From Congeria kusceri (taxonomy: Eukaryota; Mollusca; Bivalvia; Myida; Dreissenidae), in contig CM051036.1 in the NCBI GenBank assembly GCA_027627225.1, positions 38,890,426-38,954,425 of the forward strand: 64,000 nucleotides of DNA, in the 5' to 3' direction. This document shows, in pieces, positions 55,731 to 64,000 of this stretch. The position numbers and the translations under genes were made by a program. The notes under the pieces were generated by a model that saw only the letters and a list, made by a program, of their open reading frames with translations, ran no database searches and was not told the origin of the DNA. The number at the start of each line of letters is the position of its first letter. Positions within the stretch are counted from its first letter, which is position 1.

Positions 55731-56680
55731 ATATTTCTAAATCATTCCAATTCTTAGAACTTTTTACAGTGCAGTTACATTTTCTATACAAAGCTTCTAC
55801 ACCATATAGAAACTTCCAATTAATTTTAGCTGTTATAACATTTATAGCACAAATATACCATTTTATATTTTTTATGGATGCTACATTTTTGGACTAATAA
55901 AACAAGTATTGTGTTTTTCATTTTATTTTCATTTTTTATATACTTTACGTATTCAAAATATAACATAATCATCATAACGTTGTTTTTTTCATAGAAATAT
56001 AGTTATTTCTAGAAATATCAACCTTTTTTCTTTACAATAAAAAAGGTATCAAATAAGTAACTTATTGGGCATAAACCATTTTGCATCTATTCGTATTATT
56101 ATTTGTTAACCAACCATTAGATCTATATAGCAAAGAAATTATATTTTTTCTGGGTTAAAGAGTTGTTGAATAAGGCATCTGTCTGAGGATTGACAAACAT
56201 TAAGTATTTCCTTTGACATTCCTATCATTTATTCTGGTACTTTAATTAACACAAGTCAAAGAAATGAGCCAAAATATTTAAAGAAAAGATCCAACAAATA
56301 TTGTACAATAAACTTACCATAAGTAGCTCAATTTGGACCAACCATTAATTTTAATTAACAAAAAGAATGCAGAATACAGAACATTTAATCCACATTCAAA
56401 AGGCTCTGAAAGTAACAAAATAACAGCAGAAATACAGCCTTTTACAAAGCGTTAATTGTTTTGTGCAATTAACACAGCTGCTGATATTATTACAACATCC
56501 AGAGTATTCTGTGGTTTGTTGTATATTTGTTTTGTTTTGCAGCTTACTTACATCATAAAATTACCACAAAATCCTTTAAACAATAAATCTCGAAGCTCCA
56601 TTGGAAATGAAACCTGTCAGAAAACCATATGTTGATTCTGCAAAATAGTTATTATAGTACTCATAAAATTAGCAGTGAAT
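55731..56680. other. No feature seen
   Basis: AT-rich unique DNA. Confidence 0.4.
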
Positions 56681-56770
56681 AGTTCCCTTATACCTCAATT
56701 AAATTAGAAATAATTCCTTTCAAATTAATGCGAATAGTTCCCTTACACCTCAAAATACATTAGAAATACT
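56681..56770. repeat. ~50-bp duplication
   Basis: AATAGTTCCCTTAYACCTCA followed by AAATACATTAGAAAT-type sequence occurs twice (near 56677 and 56731). Confidence 0.7.
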
Positions 56771-56819
56771 TATTGTCAGGTTAATACCCTGGAGTAGTAA
56801 GGTTACTTTTAAATGCAGC

Positions 56820-57972
56820 AGTTTACATAATGCTGGTGGGGCTCCAATGTGGACATGCACACCGGTCACATGGTCATAACATGGACCTGTGTATGTTGGT
56901 GCAAAGCATCCTGGTAATTAAAGTACTAAGTTGGTTTACATAATGCTGGTGGGGCTCCAAAGTGTACATGCTCACTGGTCACAAGGTCATAACATGGACC
57001 TGTGTATGTTGGGGCAAAGCATCCTGGTAAATAAAGTACATGTACTAAGTTGTTTACATAATGCTGGTGGGGCTCCAATGTGTACATGCACACTGGTCAC
57101 ATGGTCATAACATGGACCTGTGTATGTTCGTGCAAAGCATCCGGGTAATTAAAGTACTAAGTTGGTTTACATTATGCTGGTGGGGCTTCAATGTTACATG
57201 CTCACTGGTCACATGGTCATAACATGGACCTGTGTATGTTGGTGCAAAACATCCTGGTAATTAAAGTACTAAGTTGGTTTACATAATGCTGGTGGGGCTC
57301 CAATGTTACATGCTCACTGGTCACATGGTCATAACATGGACGTGTGTATGTTGGTGCAAAGCATCCTGGTAATTAAAGTACTAAGTTGGTTTACATAATG
57401 CTAGTGGGGCTCCAATGTTACATGCTCACTGGTCACATGGTCATAACATGGACCTGTGTATGTTGGTGCAAAGCATCCTGGTAAATAAAGTACTAAGTTG
57501 GTTTACATAATGCTAGTGGGGCTCCAATGTTACATGCTCACTGGTCACATGGTCATAACATGGACCTGTGTAAGTTGGGGCAAAGCATCCTGGTAATTAA
57601 AGTACTAAGTTGGTTTACATAATGCTGGTGGGGCTCCAATGTTACATGCTCACTGGTCACATGGTCATAACATCGACCTGTGTATGTTGGTGCAAAGCAT
57701 CCTGGTAAATAAAGTACTAAGTTGGTTCACACTATGCTGGTGGGGCTCCAATGTGTACATGCTCACTGGTCACATGGTCATAACATGGACCTGTGTATGT
57801 TAGGGGAAATGCATCCGGGTAATTAAAGTACTAAGTTGGTTTACCTAATGCTGGTGGGGCTCCAATGTGTACATGCTCACCGGTCACATGGTCATAACAT
57901 GGAACTATGAATGTTGGTGCAAAGCATCCTGATAATTTAAGTACTAAGTTGGTTTACCTAATGCTGGTGGGG
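56820..57972. repeat. 112-bp satellite (~10 units)
   Basis: Units start GTTTACATAATGCTGGTGGG and contain CTGGTCACATGGTCATAACA, GGACCTGTGTATGTTGG and AAAGTACTAAGTT. Period 112 bp (114 in units with an extra GT). The central units are nearly identical and the edges more diverged, as expected for unequal exchange. Confidence 0.95.
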
Positions 57973-58236
57973 ATAGATAAAAAATTATTTCTCAAATAAA
58001 CGTGTAAATTATAGAACTCCAATGCATTAATACCTTTACACCAGATCATGTCTGCCTGATAAAGAACTTTGATTGTAAAAGAATGTTTATATGTTATTTT
58101 CAGAACTATATTTCACCACTTTACTGCAGTGTATGTAGAGAAAAAGGAACTATTTGCTAGTGATCCTTCCCCAGATAAGAGGTTTGTGTGACGCAACTGT
58201 GACATTACCACTATTCAGTGCATGGGGACGGCAGGC
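57973..58236. other. No feature seen
   Basis: Spacer between repeats. Confidence 0.4.
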
Positions 58237-58514
58237 CTTAAACTGGATGTGTCACAGACACTGATGCCCCCACTAATTTTTGCCTCCATGAATTTATTTT
58301 CATATATATTCTATAGTGAAAAAAGGCCCATCATTCTGCCAAAATTGGTTGTAGCCAAAATTCCTTTTTTATGCTCACCTACACATTAAGGTTCTTTAGC
58401 TGTGAAAGTTTGAGTGAAAAATGCCAAACAGTTAAAGAGGAGTTGAGTCCACAACATTTCTGAACGTATGTACGTACATATGGACAGACAAGTGCAATAC
58501 TTTGTGGGGGCATG
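58237..58514. mobile_element. Small tandem-core-type element G
   Basis: Starts ATGTGTCACAGACACTGATG with CCCCCA and ends GACAAGTGCAATACTTTGTG with GGGGGCATG, so it has the same inverted ATGCCCCC / GGGGGCAT ends as elements B, D and F. It lacks an obvious tandem core. Confidence 0.55.
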
Positions 58515-58643
58515 AAATTGGTTCGACCAAAGGACATGATGCACCAGGGATCTTCTAAAAAGAAAAGGAACTAATGCTAGAGAGATCCATCTTAAATTCT
58601 TCAGACAGAGGTCTGTGACGTGACCGCTGTTTCTAGACAGGGT
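58515..58643. other. Spacer, no feature seen
   Basis: Nothing recognised. Confidence 0.4.
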
Positions 58644-59652
58644 AGGGCCCTCAGCCTTCCGTGGGGATGGCTGGGTACACCATAGGGCATGCTCCAGGGA
58701 TCTCCTCAGGACCCAAGGGCCCTCAGCCTTCCGTGGGTATGGCTGGGTGCACCATAGGGCATGCTCCAGGGATCTCCTCAGGACCCAAGGGCCCTCAGCC
58801 TTCTGTGGGGATGGCTGGGTGCACCATAGGGAATGCACCAGGGATCTCCTCAGGACCCAAGGGCCCTCAGCCTTCCGTGGGGATGGCTGGGTGCACCATA
58901 GGGCATGCTCCAGGGATCTCCTCAGGACCCAAGGGCCCTCAGCCTTCCGTGGGTATGGCTGGGTGCACCATAGGGCATGCTCCAGGGATCTCCTCAGGAC
59001 CCAAGGGCCCTCAGCCTTCCGTGGGGATGGCTTGGTGCACCATAGGAAATGCACCAGGGATCTCCTCAGGACCCAAGGGCCCTCAGCCTTCCATGGGGAT
59101 GGCTGGGTGCACCATAGGGCATGCTCCAGGGTTCTCCTCAGTACCCAAGGGCCCTCAGCCTTCCGTGGGGATGGCTGGGTGCACCATAGGGCATGCTCCA
59201 GGGATCTCCTCAGGACCCAAGGGCCCTCAGCCTTCCGTGGGTATGGCTGGGTGCACCATAGGGCATGATCCAGGGATCTCCTCAGGACCCAAGGGCCCTC
59301 AGCCTTCCGTGGGGATGGCTGGGTGCACCGTAGGGCATGCACCAGGGATCTCCTCAGGACCCAAGGGCCCTCAGCCTTCCGTGGAGATGGCTGGGTGCAC
59401 CGTAGGGCATGCTCCAGGGATCTCCTCAGGACCCAAGGGCCCTCAGCCTTCTGTGGGCATGGCTGGGTGCACCATAGGGCATGCACCAGGAATCTCCTCA
59501 GGACCCAAGGGCCATCAGCCTTCTGTGGGGATGGCTGGGTGCACCATAGGGCATGCTCCAGGGATCTCCTCAGGACCCAAGGGCCCTCAACCTTCTGTGG
59601 GGATGGCTGGGTGCACCATAGGGCATGCTCCAGGGATCTTCTCAGGACCCAA
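58644..59652. repeat. 72-bp minisatellite (14 units) open in several frames on both strands
   Basis: The unit is GGGATGGCTGGGTGCACCAT + AGGGCATGCTCCAGGGATCT + CCTCAGGACCCAAGGGCCCT + CAGCCTTCCGTG, GC-rich in an AT-rich window. Because 72 is divisible by three, the frame never shifts: a 356-codon plus frame (58661-59731) and a 366-codon minus frame (58386-59486) coexist with two shorter plus frames. Between units, distinct changes scored by eye in the plus frame fall about equally on codon positions 1, 2 and 3 (5, 6, 7), which argues against coding. Confidence 0.93.
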
Positions 59653-59692
59653 TACTACAAACTTTCTCAAATTAATCTTAGTATTTATCTTA

Positions 59693-59760
59693 AATGTGGC
59701 AATTCGTGGGAAACCCGGGCTTAATGCATGAAGCATGTGCATAACGTGACAGCACTTTCA
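59693..59760. mobile_element. Dispersed inverted-repeat element, copy 10, left-end remnant
   Basis: ATGTGGCAATTCGTGGGAAA, CCCGGGCTTAATGCATG and GCATGTGCATAACGTG match the left arm; a CATGAAG insertion breaks it and nothing beyond GACAGCACTTTCA remains. Confidence 0.8.
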
Positions 59761-60110
59761 TAGTCCAGGGACTTGGTTCAAAAATAGCGACAAAACATTA
59801 TTAAATACCTAAATATAAATAGTAACAAATTTGTTCAGGAAAACAATCCATAACCTTTAGCTATCTTACCAATACAGGTAGTTCCGGTTATTTGTACGAG
59901 TGCAAAATAACTGGCCAAAATTCATGTCCGTGTAATGATTTTTATTTGATTATATCTAACTAAATCGTATCAGTACTAAAATCTACGAACAATATATCTA
60001 CTTAAAACATTACACCGCTTAAAAAATATCTGATTAGAAGTTGAAAATGTTAAAATAAGCAAGAATCCCAACATTTTCTTAGCATCAACAATGATTATAG
60101 TGAAGTCGGT
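59761..60110. other. No feature seen
   Basis: AT-rich spacer. Confidence 0.4.
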
Positions 60111-60116
60111 GTATAA

Positions 60117-60162
60117 TGACGTCACATTGATGTTGTGTACACACTGAACAGTGACGTCACTG
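60117..60162. promoter_or_regulatory. Pair of full CRE palindromes 35 bp apart
   Basis: TGACGTCA at 60117-60124 and 60152-60159; the second sits in a 14-bp perfect palindrome CAGTGACGTCACTG (60149-60162). GTGTACAC lies between. Candidate CREB/ATF sites; no promoter or transcript start is identifiable. Confidence 0.45.
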
Positions 60163-60337
60163 ATATATGTGTACAAGGGATGCAATACTAACAATGGTAT
60201 ATAGTAAACAACTCATTAAATGGCAAAGCTAAAGACCTCCTGCTAATACAGGTTTATCATGCCAATAACCACGTCCAGCATGGCTTTGCCGCAATCTCAT
60301 AAAAATCATTACAGTTTGACGCTACTATATTATCCAC

Positions 60338-60406
60338 TGACAGCGCATTAGGGGTCACGTTCAGATGATCTGATGACAGCGCATTAGGGGTCACATTCAG
60401 ATGACC
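60338..60406. repeat. 35-bp tandem duplication
   Basis: GACAGCGCATTAGGGGTCAC + RTTCAGATGA occurs twice head to tail. Confidence 0.9.
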
Positions 60407-61690
60407 TTTTCTGGAGCCAATCAAATTGTTGTCTTAAAATTGTTGAGGTATAACTTCTATAATTATAAAACACAAAAACTATGCACGAAAGTAACGTGAA
60501 CATCGGGTGTCTAGTTGCCTAAGGTACCACTATATCTATTGTTATCCACATGAAAATTAACTGTAAATGATTTATTCCTGAGGATCAGTTGGAAAGGCAT
60601 CACTTTTTTTTAAACCGTGGTCAAACTTCGCTGTGCAAAACGCAAATTCATTGGGCACAGCAGGGCTGAGATTTGTATTGTTCGGAAGGTCATTTGAACA
60701 TGACCTGTTATACGATGCCTTCAGATCCTAACAACGTTAGGTTTTGATTTAAATGAGATTGGGCTTTGCCGTTTAATAAGTTCTATAAATTATATGGCAT
60801 GGTATTGCGAACTATTACGTTTCAATGATTTGCAATATATGTTACAACAATGAAATAAAATGAAGTGATTCAGATGTCAGTATGTATGGAACACACTGTT
60901 CATTGATTTAAGATATATTTTTGAACACGACTTCCCATATACATTAACATTTCCCGTCAGATATATATCTGGTTCATAACAAAAATATCCCATTTATCTT
61001 TATTTTTCGATAATAAAAATATCTTGTCTTACTTAATAATTAAGAGGTACATTATTTACCTAAACCCAGACCAAGAAGTCAAGAAGTTTAAAGAAAAAGA
61101 TCATCAAATTAAAATAAATACTGGTTTCTCGTTTTGGAACATGACAATAAACAATGCGGCATTGACTTTTCAAACATTTTGGTTCTGAAACGGGTATATT
61201 GTGCATAATATAAAGCTTTTGGATGGCCCAGAATGAGGTATATAAATGATTACATCCCGTATTTACATTCGACAGATAATTGTGTTGAATACTATTAAAA
61301 GCTATTGACAAGCTTGTTTTTTACAATGCTTTTGATAGCATAGGGATAGGTAATTAAAAGAATTTCTAAATAAGGTGTCATTGTTAATGCAAATAAGAAT
61401 GAGAAAATAATTAGCCGCAATTTCACAAGAGGTACATTATGAATATTTTTAACTAGGTAATTAAGTAATAAGTTCAACGACAAACTACCTTCAGATGTTA
61501 TTAAATGTTAAATATTATTCAACATTATTTGAAAATTACAGTTTTGCCAGCTTTTAATAATTTCTTTCCGAACAATTATTGGTAATTTTAGCCTATAAAT
61601 ATTATAGAAATCTTCTCTTAAAGTCTTTTGTTAATTATGACGTTTGCAAGTTTATCTTATATTAAAACACACATGATTTGCAGAAAATTG
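60407..61690. other. No gene seen
   Basis: AT-rich; short minus-strand frames lack recognisable features. Confidence 0.4.
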
Positions 61691-61693
61691 ACT

Positions 61694-61780
61694 TATTTAT
61701 TGAGACTTAACGAGACATGCTTTTAAAGGCACTGACTTATTTATTGAGATCTAGCAAAACATGCTTTTAAAGGCACTGTA
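61694..61780. repeat. ~46-bp tandem duplication
   Basis: TTATTTATTGAGACTTAACG and TTATTTATTGAGATCTAGCA each lead to ACATGCTTTTAAAGGCACTG. Confidence 0.85.
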
Positions 61781-62478
61781 CCATTTACCTGCATAATTCC
61801 CACACACAACCTGCATTCAAAAACCTGATGACAAAAATATGGAGAAATGATTTACACAAAAATTAACATGTAGGGATTTCACTTTAGAATTCAAAAAGAA
61901 TTAACCTTGTTAACTGCCTGAAAGACACTGAAAATCTGGTTCTACCCACATTTTGGACTTAAGATGGTTTCAAACAATCTATGCCATCAAGGCATCTCTA
62001 TTTGGTGGCCAACAGAATTAGGTTTATGTATCATGTGTGAAAACATCCTATCATAGTTAGAATTGCTTTCATATGATAAAGGTTCATTTTTAAAAGATCA
62101 ATTATTAAACAATTATTATATATTAAGATCAATTATTAAACAATTATTATACAAATTAATTAGAACAAATTTCAAGACCTAGACAATTGCTATATATTTA
62201 CGTTCATCTCAATTGGACAATTACTACGAAGTTTCACCCATATAACAACATATATTCGTACTACAATAAATTATGTTTTCAGTAAACAATGCCAACTATG
62301 ATATATTTCTTCAATAACAAGTATTTTTGCCAAAAAAATTCACTAAATTAGAAGTGGACTTCAAACCAATTAAGGAAATGCTACACATTCTGAATAAAAA
62401 ACAATTTCCTTATTACTTCAGTTCTGTAATCTTGTCAAGTGCATGAAAATTGCTGTCTACGTATTAAAAAACATTGAG
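61781..62478. other. AT-rich with a 31-bp duplication
   Basis: AAGATCAATTATTAAACAAT + TATTATA is duplicated at ~62094-62155; otherwise nothing. Confidence 0.5.
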
Positions 62479-62687
62479 TTAAAGGGACTTGTTTACAGAG
62501 TTTTGTATTATTTTTTTTAATTTCATCAAATGTCTTAAGTAATTGCAAAAACAAAAGCATCTGGACTCACCAAAATATTCTATCAAGAAAAGCATAAACA
62601 GATCTGGGTAATCTGTGAAACAAAAATCCATGGAATCTGTGAATTAGACATTTGTCATTTTGCCAATCTGTTAATTATTCCCTTTAA
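62479..62687. mobile_element. ~200-bp TIR element flanked by TTAA
   Basis: TTAA-AGGGACTTGTTTACAG at the left and CTGTTAATTATTCCCT-TTAA at the right are imperfect inverted ends, with TTAA on both sides. TTAA duplications are typical of Kolobok and piggyBac elements; no transposase is present. Related ends occur at 41094 and ~40977. Confidence 0.55.
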
Positions 62688-63215
62688 GTTTTTTTTTTTG
62701 TTCTGCTGATCTAGAAATATTTCCCACAAAATATTATCATAAATGTGAAATTATCATATAAACTCACAAAATAATGTTTCAACTCACATAAGATAAGTAA
62801 TTCGAAACATGGGATAATATTTTGAACCTGAAAGTATTTTCTGAAATGGGATGTTAACTGAATAAAGCTATGTTTTAATAAAACCCCATGATAATGCACA
62901 GATGAAACTTTAATTGGGAATAATGTACAATCGTTGGACCTAGAACAACTTAACATATACCATTTAATTAAAGGGATTATGTCATCAAAAAGGGCCTCAA
63001 GGGGGCAATTTTTAAAAACAAACTTATATTTAGATATTAATACTGGCATATAATAATGGTTAAAACAAGGTACATATAATGGAAAAAGTGTGTACACATT
63101 CTGAGATAAAAATCAAATTATAATATAGGTCGAGTTTGTTTGGACCTTTTCCTGTTTACATTTTGACGTCAGAATTGTGAGAATTTTGTATAACCATAGA
63201 TTACAAACGACTCCT
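62688..63215. other. AT-rich with a CRE palindrome
   Basis: TGACGTCA at 63164-63171. The 128-codon minus-strand frame at 62711-63097 is Cys/Phe/Tyr-rich with no domain I know, typical of AT-rich shadow frames. Confidence 0.4.
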
Positions 63216-63221
63216 TACCAA

Positions 63222-63312
63222 GCATGATAGCGCATTTGGTTAAAGCGCTGCCTACTGTCATATCTTCGTATGGCTCCTTAGTCGTAAGTTCAATACCCAC
63301 TTGGGATTTTAA
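63222..63312 (+). repeat. tRNA-derived SINE fragment
   Basis: ATAGCGCATTTGGTTAAAGCG resembles a tRNA A-box/D-arm, and GTCGTAAGTTCAATACCCAC a decayed B-box. Stems do not close, so it is not a tRNA gene. Confidence 0.5.
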
Positions 63313-63531
63313 TTTTTTCAGGCTTTTTTGCTTATTAGTTTTTATCAAATACCTTATTGTGTATTATGGTATTTTTATTTATTTAATTTGCATGTCTTAG
63401 TTCGCATTTCTATCAAAGAATATAATTTATAGTGCAAAAGGAAGCCATTTTTTCGTTGACATAGTCCAATTAATGTAATATGTGTACGTCGGGGCAAGTA
63501 TTCTCAAAGCCCACATTCTAGTTTACTTTAG
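63313..63531. other. Spacer, no feature seen
   Basis: AT-rich. Confidence 0.4.
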
Positions 63532-63775
63532 TGTTTCCCGCAGGCCTGTTTCGCTTGTCGGGCCCGACATGCCTTCAAATCAGTTAGTCATTTGCCGACA
63601 TGCTTAAATAACGCCAACATACTTTAATTTTCAAAGCGACAGCCCTTAATCATGTTATATTTAATCACAGGGCCATAAACAAACACCGTATTAATCGATA
63701 AGGTCTAACTTCCAAGAATGGGGGGGGTGTCGGGGAAGCCGACATGCCTTCAAGAAATCCTACGGGAAACCCTGT
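63532..63775. mobile_element. hAT-like element, short deletion form (~244 bp)
   Basis: The left ~170 bp (GTGTTTCCCGCAGGCCTGTT through GATAAGGTCTAACTTCCAAG) matches the left part of the 42.9-kb element, and the right end (GACATGCCTTCAAGAAATCC, TACGGGAAACCCTG) its right end. About 1 kb of the interior, including the minisatellite, is missing. Confidence 0.8.
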
Positions 63776-64000
63776 ACATATGGAAAATTTTAGATCAAAT
63801 TTGCAATGTGAAATGCAATAATTTCTATCCAACAATGTGCAAAATAAGAAACATGTGCTAAAATATTTACCAGCTAATAACATTTTACTTGAAAAAACAA
63901 CATTACCATTTTACTGTAAAAAGACCTATACATGAAATAGCTATAGGCTTAAGGTATGTTATAATTTTAAGAAAGTTACTTAAGATATAACTTAGAATGC
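63776..64000. other. No feature seen to window end
   Basis: AT-rich unique sequence. Confidence 0.4.

Noticed and set aside
58386..59731. A repeat protein of ~360 residues on either strand
   Set aside because: Both strands are open simply because the 72-bp period is divisible by three; unit differences show no synonymous bias by eye and there is no non-repetitive domain, signal peptide or splice context.
62711..63097. 128-residue minus-strand protein
   Set aside because: Cys/Phe/Tyr/Ile-rich composition typical of AT-rich antisense frames; no domain or context.

Overview
The window is AT-rich animal DNA in which I find no supportable protein-coding gene, rRNA gene or intact tRNA gene. The strongest clue to the organism is a dispersed inverted-repeat element (about ten whole or partial copies). 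It carries the ends GGCGTGTCGTGGGAAAAC / CCACGACACGCC and internal CCTGTGCAG hairpins. I associate this element, from memory and unverified, with dreissenid (zebra/quagga) mussels. The other repeats also fit a heterodont bivalve: tandem-core elements ending in ATGCCCCC / GGGGGCAT, and tRNA-derived SINEs with (AC)n tails. The longest open frames (about 360 codons on both strands near 58.4-59.7 kb) come from a 72-bp minisatellite whose period is a multiple of three.

Layout. 1-9 kb: the end of a tandem-core element, a quiet AT-rich block, mussel inverted-repeat copies (5.4, 7.4 kb), a fold-back element (6.2-6.9 kb) and a second tandem-core element (8.6-9.1 kb). 9.7-16.6 kb: a SINE, a 26-bp minisatellite, a long-TIR fold-back element (14.1-15.3 kb) abutting another TIR element (15.3-16.6 kb). 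18.4-20.8 kb: a 2.4-kb tandem array with higher-order structure. 21-31 kb: hairpins, two SINE families, and a pair of inverted-repeat copies bracketing an unknown AP-1-bearing repeat. 31-36 kb: a SINE-derived tandem block, a CCAAT cluster, an 868-bp TA-flanked transposon, and a tandem-core element followed by a 40-bp satellite. 39-45 kb: SINE, a TIR element with a tRNA-like module, C-rich minisatellite, and a 1.3-kb hAT-like element whose 0.24-kb relative lies at 63.5 kb. 46-50 kb: a 31-bp satellite, then a tandem-core element loaded with nuclear-receptor-type half-sites, then a SINE with a perfect 12-bp target duplication. 50.4-52.7 kb: a tandem-core element split by an 1838-bp solo-LTR-like insertion with a 5-bp target duplication. 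56.8-59.7 kb: 112-bp and 72-bp satellites. 60-64 kb: CRE-like palindromes, small TIR elements, a tRNA-like fragment.

Between the repeats lie several 300-1000 bp blocks of complex, repeat-free sequence rich in TAATTA, POU-like and SOX-like words. Such blocks are what conserved non-coding elements in the introns or deserts around developmental regulators look like, but conservation cannot be judged from one sequence. The most reasonable reading is a long intron or intergenic desert of a bivalve, shaped by successive waves of non-autonomous transposons and satellites.
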